Source: DATEDA01 sp963789885 (GTDB lineage: Bacteria > Pseudomonadota > Gammaproteobacteria > Burkholderiales > SG8-39). Taken from it: 64,000 bases of DNA. The notes under the pieces were generated by a model, which was not told the origin of the DNA, did not search any database, and saw nothing but the letters and a program-made list of their open reading frames with translations. This document shows, piece by piece, positions 48,812 to 57,748 of the stretch. Location of the stretch: positions 427,530-491,529 of the forward strand of contig CAWBNB010000005.1 of the NCBI GenBank assembly GCA_963789885.1. The letters are read 5' to 3'. Every line of letters begins with the position of its first letter. Within the stretch, counting starts at the first letter, position 1. The translations under genes were made by a program, and so were the position numbers.

Positions 48812-49548
48812 AGCTCTCCGAAGACGACCTCCACGCCTACGTCGACGACCGGCTCGACCCCGAGCGGCGGCGCGCGGTCGAGGCCGAGCTCGCGCAGTCG
48901 CCCGAGGACGTGGCGCGGGCCGCGGCGTACCGGGAGCAGACCGCGGCGCTGCACGCGCTCTACGATCCGGTGCTCGGCGAGCCGGTACCGGAGCGGCTCC
49001 GCAACCTCCGCCCGAGCGGGCGCGGGGCGCGGTATGCGATCGCGGCCGGCTGGCTGATCGCCGGTGCGGCGCTCGGTTGGCTCGCGCACGAGCTCGCGAG
49101 CGATCTTCCGCCGTCCCGCCCGACCCTTGCGCGGCAGGCCGCCGTCGCCCACGCGGTGTACTCGCCCGAAGTGCGGCACCCGGTCGAGGTGGGCGCAGCC
49201 GAGCAGGAGCATCTGGTCAACTGGCTGTCGAAGCGACTCGGCGCGAAGCTCCGCACGCCGCTCCTGACGAAGGAGGGCTACGAGCTCGTCGGCGGGCGGC
49301 TGCTCCCGGGCGACAGCGGCGCGGTCGCGCAGTTCATGTACCAGGACGCGAAGGGCAAGCGGCTGACGCTCTACGTGTCGCGCCTGGCGGCCGAGAATCG
49401 CGACACCGCGTTCCGCTTCAGCCAGGAAGACAAGGTCGCGGTGTTCTACTGGATCGACGGGCGCCTTGGTTATGCGCTCTCCGGCGAGCTGCCCAAGCCG
49501 GAGCTGCTCGAGATCGCGACGTCGGTATACCGGCAGTTAAATCCCTGA
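48808..49548 (+). CDS. membrane-anchored anti-sigma factor
   Basis: A 246-residue protein. The N-terminal anti-sigma domain (about 1-70, SEDDLHAYVDDRLDPERRRAVEAELAQSP) lacks the zinc HxxxCxxC motif, so it is a zinc-free member. One membrane helix (YAIAAGWLIAGAALGWLAHELAS, about 72-93) separates it from a periplasmic sensor part. ATGA overlap with the sigma gene is typical of cognate pairs. Confidence 0.88.
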   Translation: MKLSEDDLHAYVDDRLDPERRRAVEAELAQSPEDVARAAAYREQTAALHALYDPVLGEPVPERLRNLRPSGRGARYAIAAGWLIAGAALGWLAHELASDLPPSRPTLARQAAVAHAVYSPEVRHPVEVGAAEQEHLVNWLSKRLGAKLRTPLLTKEGYELVGGRLLPGDSGAVAQFMYQDAKGKRLTLYVSRLAAENRDTAFRFSQEDKVAVFYWIDGRLGYALSGELPKPELLEIATSVYRQLNP

Positions 49549-49787
49549 TCCTGCGGCGCGTTGACCGAGCCGGCGCGGGAGCCCGCTCGGCGCTCGGGAA
49601 GGCGCGGTTGCAAGCAGGTCGTTCCGTCGCTAGGCTCCAATCACGCGGCAGGGCGTCTCGCCGCGTCGCGAAGCTGAGCGCCCGCGCCACGACGCCGACG
49701 CGAAGCCGATAGTGGAGTGGGTACTTACCCGCCAGTAGCGCACGGCAGATCGTGGCGGAACGGCAATCCAGGGCCGTTCACGCGTAA
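49549..49787. other. intergenic region between anti-sigma and msrP
   Basis: About 240 bases with no supported gene. It contains a short dyad GGGTA-CT-TACCC near 49717 and several GC-rich half-palindromes. Apart from the candidate ECF promoter at its downstream edge I see nothing definite. Confidence 0.5.
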
Positions 49788-49814
49788 GGAATCCGCCGCC
49801 GGATCCGACTCGTA
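49788..49814 (+). promoter_or_regulatory. candidate ECF-sigma promoter of msrPQ
   Basis: GGAAT (49788-49792), 18 nt, CGTA (49811-49814), 33 nt before the msrP ATG. It parallels the element in front of the ECF operon, with one base more spacing. Confidence 0.4.
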
Positions 49815-49847
49815 TTCGATAATCATCGAGGTCGTCGAGGTATAGCC

Positions 49848-50810
49848 ATGGTCATCAAGCGTCCCAGCGATGTACTGCCGTCCGAGATCACTCCCCCGGA
49901 GGTTTACGCCCGGCGGCGGGAGTTCATGAAGCTCGCCGCGGCGGGCTCGATCCTCGGCGCGACCGGGCTGCTCGCTCCCGGAGCCGGCGCCCAGACCGCG
50001 AAGACCCTCGGGCTCCAGAAGCTCGAGAACGTCGCGAAGAGCGCGCTCAGCACCAACGAGAAGCCGACCGAATACAAGTACGTCACCGGCTACAACAACT
50101 ACTACGAGTTCGGCACCGAGAAGGAGGAGCCGGCGCGCTACGCGAAGGCGCTGAAGGCCCGGCCGTGGAACGTGGTCGTCGAGGGCGAGGTCGCGAAGCC
50201 GCGCACCTTCGCCCTCGAGGAGCTGCTCAAGTTTCCCCTCGAGGAGCGGATCTACCGCCTGCGCTGCGTCGAGGCGTGGTCGATGGTGGTGCCGTGGATC
50301 GGCTTCGAGTTCAACCGCATCGCGAAGCTCGTCGAGCCCACCTCGAAGGCGAAGTTCGTCGAGTTCGTGACCGCCTACCAGCCGGACACGATGATCGGCG
50401 CCAAGCTGCCGGTGCTCGACTGGCCGTATCTCGAGGGACTGCGCATCGACGAGGCGATGCACCCGCTCACGATCATGGCGGTCGGGCTCTACGGCGAGGT
50501 GCTGCCGAACCAGAACGGCGCGCCGATCCGGCTCGTCGTGCCGTGGAAGTACGGCTTCAAGTCCGGGAAGTCGATCGTGCGCATCCGCTTCGTGGAGAAG
50601 CAGCCGAAGACCGCGTGGGAGCGCGCGAACCCGCAGGAGTACGGCTTCTACTCGAACGTGAACCCGGAGGTCGATCACCCGCGCTGGACGCAGAAGAGGG
50701 AGCGCCGCATCCCCGACTTCTTCGCCAGCCGCCAGACGGTCGCCTTCAACGGCTACGGCGACCAGGTGGCAGGCTTGTACGCCGGGATGGACCTCAAGAA
50801 ATTCTACTGA
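49848..50810 (+). CDS. msrP: periplasmic methionine sulfoxide reductase catalytic subunit MsrP (YedY)
   Basis: A 320-residue molybdopterin protein of the sulfite-oxidase fold. A Tat signal with RRREFM (22-27) precedes the mature domain; the Mo-coordinating cysteine is C140 in YRLRCVEAWSMVVPW. It repairs oxidised methionines of envelope proteins using electrons from MsrQ. Directly upstream of msrQ (32 bp) and near an ECF sigma/anti-sigma pair. Confidence 0.95.
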   Translation: MVIKRPSDVLPSEITPPEVYARRREFMKLAAAGSILGATGLLAPGAGAQTAKTLGLQKLENVAKSALSTNEKPTEYKYVTGYNNYYEFGTEKEEPARYAKALKARPWNVVVEGEVAKPRTFALEELLKFPLEERIYRLRCVEAWSMVVPWIGFEFNRIAKLVEPTSKAKFVEFVTAYQPDTMIGAKLPVLDWPYLEGLRIDEAMHPLTIMAVGLYGEVLPNQNGAPIRLVVPWKYGFKSGKSIVRIRFVEKQPKTAWERANPQEYGFYSNVNPEVDHPRWTQKRERRIPDFFASRQTVAFNGYGDQVAGLYAGMDLKKFY

Positions 50811-50842
50811 GGCACGGCCCCTGGTAGCGTGACGACCGATTC

Positions 50843-51508
50843 GTGACGTTGACCCCGCAAACGCTCCGCACGCTGAAGGCTCTCGTCTTCGTCGCGGCCC
50901 TCGTCCCCCTCGGGCGGCTCGCGGTCGGCGCGTTCTTCTTTCCCGAATGGCTCGGTGCGAACCCGGCCGAGTTCATCACGCGCTCGACCGGCGACTGGAC
51001 GCTGCGGTTCCTGCTCATCACCCTCGCGGTGACTCCGCTCCGGAAGCTCTTCGGGTGGCATTCGCTCGCCGCGTTCCGGCGGATGCTCGGCCTGTACGCG
51101 TTCTTCTACGGCGTCGTGCACCTGTCGAGCTACGTCACCTTCGACCACGTGTTCGAGGTGACGGAGATCCTCAAGGACATCGTCAAGCGGCCGTTCATCA
51201 CGGTCGGCTTCTCCACCCTCGTGCTGATGACCCCGCTCGCGGTCACGTCGACGAACCGGATGGTGCAGCGGCTGGGTGCGAAGCGCTGGCTCGCGCTCCA
51301 TCGCCTCGTCTACGTCATCGCGCCGCTCGGGGTGCTGCACTTCTGGTGGATGGTGAAGCGCGACATCACCGAGCCGGCGATCTACGCGGCAATCCTCACC
51401 GCGCTGCTCGGCTACCGGGTGTGGGCGCGCTTCAAGGACCGCCGCCGTCGCGCGCGGCCCGGTCGGCCAGCCGCGGCCGAACGCCTGAGCGTCAGCCCCG
51501 ACGGGTGA
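50843..51508 (+). CDS. msrQ: haem-binding membrane subunit MsrQ (YedZ)
   Basis: A 221-residue ferric-reductase-like integral membrane protein with about six helices and conserved histidines in WHSLAAFRRMLGLYAFFYGVVHLSSYV and LHRLVYVIAPLGVLHFWWMV that ligate haem. It passes electrons from the quinone pool to MsrP. GTG start. Its last 17 bases overlap the convergent small gene. Confidence 0.94.
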   Translation: MTLTPQTLRTLKALVFVAALVPLGRLAVGAFFFPEWLGANPAEFITRSTGDWTLRFLLITLAVTPLRKLFGWHSLAAFRRMLGLYAFFYGVVHLSSYVTFDHVFEVTEILKDIVKRPFITVGFSTLVLMTPLAVTSTNRMVQRLGAKRWLALHRLVYVIAPLGVLHFWWMVKRDITEPAIYAAILTALLGYRVWARFKDRRRRARPGRPAAAERLSVSPDG

Positions 51509-51809
51509 CGTACAGGAGCCCCGGCTCGATGTAGAGCTCGTTCTCGTCGATGCGCCGCTGGTACCCCGGCGGCACCACTCCGGCGAAGTCGTACGTCATT
51601 CCCTTGAACGTCACGTTGCGGTGGACGGCCGCGCCGCAATAGGTGCCGATCACCTCGGCCACGGCCTCGAGCGCTTCCCGACGCTTGACGATGACGCCGT
51701 AACGCCGGAAGTACTCCGGGCTCTCCCAACGCTCGAGCTCGTACTGCACCGCCCAGTGCAGCGGCAGCGCGATGGCCAGCATGATCAGGATGCACGAGAG
51801 GACGAGCAT
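51492..51809 (-). CDS. hypothetical protein with N-terminal membrane anchor
   Basis: A 105-residue protein: one N-terminal hydrophobic helix (MLVLSCILIMLAIALPLHWAVQYEL) followed by a soluble segment with AEVIGTYCGAAVHRNVTFKGMTYDFAGVVPPGYQRRIDENELYIEPGLLYV. I do not recognise the family. It lies downstream of the RND genes on the same strand, separated by a region that can form two alternative hairpins. Confidence 0.65.
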   Translation of the reverse strand: MLVLSCILIMLAIALPLHWAVQYELERWESPEYFRRYGVIVKRREALEAVAEVIGTYCGAAVHRNVTFKGMTYDFAGVVPPGYQRRIDENELYIEPGLLYVTRRG

Positions 51810-51844
51810 GCGGCCACTGTAGGCCGCGGCGGCAGCGCGTGGAA

Positions 51845-51878
51845 GCCGCCCGATGGGCTAGTCGGGCGGCACTAGCCC
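51845..51878 (-). other. two mutually exclusive stem-loops (attenuator-like)
   Basis: GCCGCCCGA pairs perfectly with TCGGGCGGC (51845-51870) and GGGCTAGT pairs perfectly with ACTAGCCC (51855-51878); the two structures share bases and cannot coexist. This lies between the RND stop and the 105-residue gene in the direction of transcription. No T-run is visible. Confidence 0.5.
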
Positions 51879-51906
51879 CTGACGGCGGGCTTACGGGTCG
51901 CGCCGC

Positions 51907-54900
51907 CTACTGCGCGCGCGGCTTCAGCCGTTCCGGCAGGAGCCGGCGGACGGGCCGCAGGACGGCGCGGGTTTCCACCAGGGAGTAGGCGGCCGGCACG
52001 ACGACCAGGGTCAGCAGCGTCGAGGTGATCATCCCGCCGATCACCGCCACGGCGAGCGGCTGGTTCGTTTCCGATCCCGCACCGAGGCCGAGCGCCGCGG
52101 GCGCGAGCGCGAGGACGATCGTGGCCGAAGTCATCAGCACCGGCCGCATCCGGATCGGGCAGGCGTCGCGCAGCGCTTCGTCGATACCGAGCCCCTCGGC
52201 GCGCCGCTGGTTGGTGAGATCGACGAGCAGGATCGAGTTCTTCGCCACCAGGCCGATCAGGAGCACGAGGCCGATCATCGAATAGATGTTCAGCGTGAGC
52301 GGCTGGATCTCCGCACCGAGCCAGGTGGCCACCTGGACCGCCGGGACCGCCAGCCACAGCGAGAAGAGCCCGCCGACGATCGCGAGCGGGACCGCGAGCA
52401 TGATGATCAGCGGCTGCACGAACGAGTTGAACTGGCTCGCGAGCACCATGAAGAGCAGGATCGACCCGACGACGAACGCGAACATCACGTAGCGCGTGGT
52501 CTTGCCGAGCTCTTCGGCCTCGCCGATGAACTGGACGCGGTACCCGAGCGGCAGCCTCTCGCCCGCGGCGCGCACGATGTCGACCGCATCGCCGAGCGAC
52601 ACGGCCGGGATGTTGTAGAACGTGGCCGCGTACTCCAGGTCGAATCGCCCGATGACGGCCGGCCCGAGCAGCTCCTGGAACTTCGCGACGCTGTCGAGCC
52701 GGATCAGCTGTCCCTGGCGGTTGCGCAGGTAGATCTTCGAGAGATCGGCCTGCTGCAGGAACTCGCCGTCCTTCGCCTTGACCCGGATGTCGTAGCGCTG
52801 ACCGTCGCCCGGCTCGTCGTTGTACTTCGCGATGTCGACCCCGCCGGTCAGCATGTTCAGCGCGGACGCGACGTCGTTCGCGCTCAGCCCGAACGCCTGC
52901 GAGCGCGTGCGGTCGGGCGCGAGCACGAGCTGCGGGAGGTCGAGCTGGAGATCGGTGTCCATGCGCCCGATCGCGGGATTCGCCTGCAGGCTCCGCTGCA
53001 GCTCGGTCGCCTGGCGTCCCATCTCCTCCAGGTTCGGGCCGGTGACGACGAACTGCAACGGCTCCGTCCGCTGGCCCTGGAACACGCCGAAGCCGCGCGC
53101 GAACACCCGCGCGCCGGGCACCTGCGCGATCTCGCGCCGGATCGTCGCCAGCACCTGCTGCTGTGATCGCATGCCTTTCGCCCGGCGCTCCGCCTTGGGC
53201 AGCATGCGGATGACGAGCGTCGCCTGGTTCACCTGCTGCGCCGAACCGAGCCCGATGATGCCCCATTCGGTCACGACCTCGGGGAACTGCTTGACGATCT
53301 CCTCGACCTGACGCAGCCGGGTCTCGGTGTAGTGGATCGACGAGCCGAGCGGGGTCCGCATCGTGATCAGGAAGCGGCCCTCGTCCTGCGCCGGGGCGAG
53401 CTCCTTGCCGATGTTGTTGTAGAAGTACACCGTCGAGAGCGACACGAGGAGCGTCGCCGCGAGCACCGTCCACCGGCGGCGAAGCGCGAGCTCGAGCAGA
53501 CGGCGGTACACCCGTTCCATCCCGCCGAAGAACCGGTCGAGCGCGCGGTGCACGCGCCCCTCGTGCTTGTGAACGCGCAGGAACCGCGAGCACAGCATCG
53601 GCGTGAGGGTCAGCGATACGAACCACGACACCAGCACGCCGAAGGTGACCACCACCGCGAACGACTTGAAGAACTGCCCGATGACGCCGCCGATGAAGAT
53701 CACCGGCGCAAAGATCGAAACGAGCGACAGCGTCGCCGCGAGCACGGCGAACGTGACCTCGCGGCTGCCGTTCATCGCCGCCGAGATCGGGTCGGGATCG
53801 AGGTGCTCGCGATGGCGAAAGATGTTCTCGAGCACCACGATCGAATCGTCGACGACGACGCCGATCAGCAGCAGCAGTGCGAGCATCGTCACCGAGTTGA
53901 AGGTGTAGCCGAAGAAGTAGATCACCGCCACCGATCCGAGCAGCGACACCGGGATCGCGACGGCGATGATCAGGGTGGACCGCAGGCTGCGCAGGAAGAA
54001 GAGCACCACCAGCGAGGCGAGCAGCGTGCCCTCGAGCAGGTGCTCCTTCAGCGCCCGGATGCTCTCGCCGATGAAGACCGCGTCGTTCTGGACGACGTCG
54101 ATCTTGATCCCCGGCGGGAGGCTCGGGACGATGTCGTGGTCGAGTCGCTCCAGAATCCGCTCGACGATCGCCACGGTGTTGGTGTTCGGGATCTTTACCG
54201 CGCCGAGCCCCACCGCGGTCTGGCCATTGAAGCGCGCGAGCTGGCGGAAATCGGAGAGCCCGTCCTCGATTTCGGCGATGTCCTTGAGCCGGATCGGCGA
54301 GCCGTCGCGGAAGCCCACGATCATCTTCTCGAGCTCGTCCATGTTGTGGAACTCGAGATCGAGCTTCACCAGGTGCTCGGTCGCGCCGCCGACGATGAAC
54401 CCGCCGGCGACCTGCAGGTGCTCGCGGGTGAAGGCGTCCTGGACGTCCTGCGCCGCGATGCCGAAGGCCGCCATGCGGCCGGGCAGCAGGTTCACGCGGA
54501 TCGTGCGGTCGCGCCGGCCGCCGACGCGGACCTCGCCCACGCCGTCGATCGTCTCGAGCTTCTTCTTGATGACGTTGATCGCGTACTGGTTGAGCTGCTG
54601 CTGCGTACGATCGCCCGAGATCGCCATCCAGAAGATCGGCGTGGTGTTGGTCTCGACTTTCGCCACCACCGGCGGATCGGCGTCCTTCGGCAGCCGGCGC
54701 AGCACCTGGTTCACCTTTGCCTGCACCTCGTTGAAGGCGACGTCGATCCGCTTGTCGAGGTTGAAGGTGATGTTGATCTGCGAAATGCCCGGCGACGAGG
54801 TGGACTGGATGTGCTCGATGCCGGGCACGCTGTTGACCGAGCCCTCGACGACGCCGGTGATCGCCGCGTCGATGACGTCCGGGTTGGCGCCCTTCAGCGT

Positions 54901-55047
54901 GGTCTGGACCGAGACCACCGGAAACTCGACGTACGGGAGCTTGTCCATCCCGACCCGCTGGTAGGCGATCAGGCCGAACAGCACCAGCACGGCGTTCAGC
55001 ATCACCGCGAGGACGTGGCGCTTGATCGAGAGCTCGGGCAGCGTCAC
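51907..55047 (-). CDS. RND-family multidrug efflux transporter (AcrB/MexF-like)
   Basis: A 1046-residue inner-membrane proton-drug antiporter. Helix 4 has the proton-relay pair D400-D401 (IGVVVDDSIVVLENI), and the protein shows the two-fold repeat of six-helix bundles with large periplasmic loops. The GTG start overlaps the adaptor gene stop (GTGA). No outer-membrane channel gene is adjacent, so it probably uses a TolC-like protein encoded elsewhere. Confidence 0.95.
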   Translation of the reverse strand: MTLPELSIKRHVLAVMLNAVLVLFGLIAYQRVGMDKLPYVEFPVVSVQTTLKGANPDVIDAAITGVVEGSVNSVPGIEHIQSTSSPGISQINITFNLDKRIDVAFNEVQAKVNQVLRRLPKDADPPVVAKVETNTTPIFWMAISGDRTQQQLNQYAINVIKKKLETIDGVGEVRVGGRRDRTIRVNLLPGRMAAFGIAAQDVQDAFTREHLQVAGGFIVGGATEHLVKLDLEFHNMDELEKMIVGFRDGSPIRLKDIAEIEDGLSDFRQLARFNGQTAVGLGAVKIPNTNTVAIVERILERLDHDIVPSLPPGIKIDVVQNDAVFIGESIRALKEHLLEGTLLASLVVLFFLRSLRSTLIIAVAIPVSLLGSVAVIYFFGYTFNSVTMLALLLLIGVVVDDSIVVLENIFRHREHLDPDPISAAMNGSREVTFAVLAATLSLVSIFAPVIFIGGVIGQFFKSFAVVVTFGVLVSWFVSLTLTPMLCSRFLRVHKHEGRVHRALDRFFGGMERVYRRLLELALRRRWTVLAATLLVSLSTVYFYNNIGKELAPAQDEGRFLITMRTPLGSSIHYTETRLRQVEEIVKQFPEVVTEWGIIGLGSAQQVNQATLVIRMLPKAERRAKGMRSQQQVLATIRREIAQVPGARVFARGFGVFQGQRTEPLQFVVTGPNLEEMGRQATELQRSLQANPAIGRMDTDLQLDLPQLVLAPDRTRSQAFGLSANDVASALNMLTGGVDIAKYNDEPGDGQRYDIRVKAKDGEFLQQADLSKIYLRNRQGQLIRLDSVAKFQELLGPAVIGRFDLEYAATFYNIPAVSLGDAVDIVRAAGERLPLGYRVQFIGEAEELGKTTRYVMFAFVVGSILLFMVLASQFNSFVQPLIIMLAVPLAIVGGLFSLWLAVPAVQVATWLGAEIQPLTLNIYSMIGLVLLIGLVAKNSILLVDLTNQRRAEGLGIDEALRDACPIRMRPVLMTSATIVLALAPAALGLGAGSETNQPLAVAVIGGMITSTLLTLVVVPAAYSLVETRAVLRPVRRLLPERLKPRAQ

Positions 55048-56216
55048 GACGCGCCAGCCTTCGACGCCGGGGCGATCGGCTTGGCCGCACCGGGCCGCTC
55101 CGCGGTGGGCACCGGCCCGGACGGCGGCGCGGACTTCTCGCCGCGCGGCCGCGAGATCGCGACGATCGCGTTGTGGGTCAGGAACCCCGCGCCGTCGACC
55201 GCGATCGTCTCGCCGCCGGCGAGCCCGGCGGTGATCTCGGTCAGCCCGCCGTGCCGGTAGCCGGTCTCGACGACGCGCTGAACCGCCTTCCCGTCCTCCA
55301 CCAGGTAGACGACCTTCCCGGCCGGTCGCAGGACCACGCTCTGTTCCGGTACGACGACCGCGGCCGGCTTCCGCCCGGTCACGACCTGGGCGTTGACGGT
55401 GCCGCCGCCGCGGAACTTCCCGTCGGTGCCGAACTTGACGATGACGTCGAGCGCGCGGCTGGTCGCCGTGATCGTCGGCCGGATCTCGTCGATCTTCGCC
55501 TCGACGACGAGGTCGGGCACGAGCGGCGAGCTGAGCCGCACCAGCTGGCCGACCTTCAGCCGCGACGCGGCGCTCTCGGGGAACGGCAGATGCGCGTGGA
55601 CGAGATGCGTGCCGACGAGCTGGAACAGGGGATCGCCGAGCTTCACGTAGTCGCCGGGGGCGACGATCTGCACCTCGACTTCGCCGTCGATCGGCGAGAC
55701 GACCCTGGTCTTGCGCTGGGTGTTGCGGTTGGCGTCGAGCTTCGCGCGCGCGGCGGCGAGCTGCTCGCGGATCGCCTTGCCCTGGGCGACCGACTCGTCG
55801 AGGGCGTTCTGGGAGATGTAGTTCTTCTCGACGAGCTTCTGCTGGTTGGCGATGATCCGGTCCTGGTTCGCCACCAGCGCCTCGAGCCGCGCGATCTCGG
55901 CGCTGTCGGCCCGCGCCTGGATCTCGAGATCCGAAGCGTCGATCTCGGCGAGCGGGTCGCCCCGCTTCACCTTCTTGCCGACGAAACCCTGGACGCTGAC
56001 CACGCGGCCTGCGACCTCCGCGCCGACCTTCGGGTCGATGAAGTTCTCGAGCGCACCGACCGACTCCTCGATGACCTCCAGCGTGCGCACCTCGGCCTTG
56101 GCGACGGTAACGAGGGTGGCCTGGGGGCCGGCCTGCCTCTTCGTGGCGGCCCGGTTGTCGTCGCAGCCGGTGGCGAATGCGGCGAGCGCAGCGACCGCGA
56201 GGGAGAGTCTCTTCAC
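55044..56216 (-). CDS. RND efflux periplasmic adaptor subunit
   Basis: A 390-residue membrane-fusion protein. Signal with lipobox FATGC near residue 18, barrel-sandwich motifs (VGAEVAGRVVSVQGFVGKKVKRGDPLAEIDASDLEIQ), a coiled-coil hairpin (about 100-160), the beta-barrel (VVSPIDGEVEVQIVAPGDYVKLGDPLFQLV) and a Pro/Ala-rich C-terminal tail. It bridges the RND pump and an outer-membrane factor. GTG start. Confidence 0.93.
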   Translation of the reverse strand: MKRLSLAVAALAAFATGCDDNRAATKRQAGPQATLVTVAKAEVRTLEVIEESVGALENFIDPKVGAEVAGRVVSVQGFVGKKVKRGDPLAEIDASDLEIQARADSAEIARLEALVANQDRIIANQQKLVEKNYISQNALDESVAQGKAIREQLAAARAKLDANRNTQRKTRVVSPIDGEVEVQIVAPGDYVKLGDPLFQLVGTHLVHAHLPFPESAASRLKVGQLVRLSSPLVPDLVVEAKIDEIRPTITATSRALDVIVKFGTDGKFRGGGTVNAQVVTGRKPAAVVVPEQSVVLRPAGKVVYLVEDGKAVQRVVETGYRHGGLTEITAGLAGGETIAVDGAGFLTHNAIVAISRPRGEKSAPPSGPVPTAERPGAAKPIAPASKAGAS

Positions 56217-56302
56217 TGGTGGGGATCCGTGTCTGTCCGCCGACCCGCGCCGGGGGAAGTGGACGCTAACAGCCGCGCCGGGGAGCGGTCAATGAGCCGC
56301 GT

Positions 56303-57547
56303 CTAGGGGAGGCGATGCTCCGTCGCGAACAGGGAGGACACCGACTCGCGCTCGCGCACCAGGTGCGCGAGCGCGCCGTCGACCATGACTTCGGGCGCCC
56401 TCGGCCGGCTGTTGTAGTTCGAGCTCATGACCATGCCGTAGGCGCCGGCCGACAGGATGGCGAGGAGATCCCCCTCGGCGAGCGCGAGCGGGCGGGCGTG
56501 GCCGAGGAAATCCCCGGTTTCGCACACCGGCCCGACGACTTCGTACACGCGTTCGGGCGCGCTGCGGCGCGCGACCGGCACGATGTCGTGCCACGCGTCG
56601 TAGAGGGCCGGGCGCAGCAGATCGTTCATCGCCGCGTCCACGATCGCGAAGTTCCGGTCGGGCGCGTGCTTGAGGTGCTCCACCCGCGTCAGCAGGACGC
56701 CGGCGTTGCCCACGAGCGTGCGTCCCGGTTCGAGCAGTATCTTCTGCGGCCGACCCGCGAGGCGGCCGAGCAGCGGCCCGAGGTACTCCTCCGGCGACGG
56801 CGGGCGCTCGTCGCGGTAGCGAATGCCCAACCCGCCGCCCAGGTCGATGTGGTGCAGCGCAATACCCTCCCGCGCCAGGGCATCGATCAGCTCGAGCGCC
56901 TTGTCGAGCGCAGCGACGAACGGCGCCACCTCGGTCAGCTGCGATCCGACGTGGAAATCGATCCCCACCACCTGGAGATGCCGCGACGCGGCGGCCTTGC
57001 GGTAGAGCCGGAGCGCGTCCTCGCTCGCGACGCCGAACTTGTTCTCCCGGAGCCCGGTCGAGATGTACGGATGCGTCTTGGGATCGACATCCGGGTTCAC
57101 GCGCATCGACACCGGTGCGCGGCTGCCCGTCTCGCCCGCGATGCGCTCGATCCGCTCCAGCTCGCCCTCCGACTCGACGTTGAAGCAGAGGATGCGCGCG
57201 GCGAGCGCCTGCCCGATCTCGGGGACCGATTTGCCGACGCCGGAGAAGACCACCTTGCCGGGATCGCCGCCCGCGGCGACCACCCGCGCGAGCTCGCCGC
57301 CGGAAACGATGTCGAACCCCGCACCGAGCCGCGCGAACACGTCGAGCACCGCGAGGTTGGAGTTCGCCTTCATCGCGTAGCACACGAGGTGATCGCGGCC
57401 GGCGAGCGGAGCGCTGAACGCGCGAAACGCGCTCTCCAGCGCGGCGCGCGAGTAGACGAAGCAGGGCGTGCCGAACCGGCGCGCGAGCTCTTCCAGCGGG
57501 ACCGACTCGGCGTGCAGCCGGCCGTCCCTGACGGCGAACGGCGTCAC
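56303..57547 (-). CDS. lysA: diaminopimelate decarboxylase
   Basis: A 414-residue PLP-dependent fold-III decarboxylase producing lysine from meso-diaminopimelate. The PLP lysine is K60 in CYAMKANSN; other family motifs are HVGSQ, DLGGGLGI, EPGRTLVG, the GPVCETGDFLG cysteine region and GAYGMVMSSNYNSRPR. GTG start, one base after the stop of the small lipoprotein gene, with which it is co-transcribed. Confidence 0.96.
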   Translation of the reverse strand: MTPFAVRDGRLHAESVPLEELARRFGTPCFVYSRAALESAFRAFSAPLAGRDHLVCYAMKANSNLAVLDVFARLGAGFDIVSGGELARVVAAGGDPGKVVFSGVGKSVPEIGQALAARILCFNVESEGELERIERIAGETGSRAPVSMRVNPDVDPKTHPYISTGLRENKFGVASEDALRLYRKAAASRHLQVVGIDFHVGSQLTEVAPFVAALDKALELIDALAREGIALHHIDLGGGLGIRYRDERPPSPEEYLGPLLGRLAGRPQKILLEPGRTLVGNAGVLLTRVEHLKHAPDRNFAIVDAAMNDLLRPALYDAWHDIVPVARRSAPERVYEVVGPVCETGDFLGHARPLALAEGDLLAILSAGAYGMVMSSNYNSRPRAPEVMVDGALAHLVRERESVSSLFATEHRLP

Positions 57548-57548
57548 G

Positions 57549-57668
57549 TCATTTCTTCTTGGTGACGACGTCCTGGCCCTCGGGCGGCGGGAGGTACAGC
57601 GCGCCCTTGGAGCCGCACGCGGCGAGACCGAAGGCGATGAGCAGCAGCAGGGCGACGACGCGACGCAT
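57549..57668 (-). CDS. lptM: small lipoprotein LptM-like (YifL family)
   Basis: A 39-residue lipoprotein: signal with lipobox LAAC (C18), then GSKGALYLPPPEGQD, the diagnostic CGxKGxLYLP motif of YifL/LptM proteins. LptM assists LptD maturation in the outer membrane. Its location immediately before lysA is the standard one. An ATG at 57686 would add six residues before the signal. Confidence 0.88.
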   Translation of the reverse strand: MRRVVALLLLIAFGLAACGSKGALYLPPPEGQDVVTKKK

Positions 57669-57701
57669 AACGGCGCCGTGAATCATACACGGCGCGTAGG
57701 C

Positions 57702-57720
57702 GGGGATTTGCAAGGGGGCG
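57702..57720 (+). repeat. second copy of the GGGGATYTRCAAGGGGGCG element
   Basis: Matches 17 of 19 bases with the element near otnC (6392-6410, opposite strand). It continues into GC-rich inverted sequence and is followed within 10 bases by another hairpin. It lies between mrcA and lptM. Confidence 0.4.
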
Positions 57721-57726
57721 GCGCCC

Positions 57727-57748
57727 CTAGCTCCGCGTGCGGGGCTAG
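57727..57748 (-). terminator. hairpin at the mrcA stop codon
   Basis: CTAGCTCCG and CGGGGCTAG-type arms form a 9-bp stem with one G.U pair; the mrcA stop lies inside its 5' arm. No T-run. Together with the REP-like element just beyond it probably ends or protects the mrcA transcript. Confidence 0.45.

Noticed and set aside
51504..51518. GGTGACGTACAGGAG as another GGTGA box
   Set aside because: It lacks the second arm, YAAT at base 26 and a TAnnnT at base 59, and lies at the overlapping 3' ends of msrQ and the small gene.
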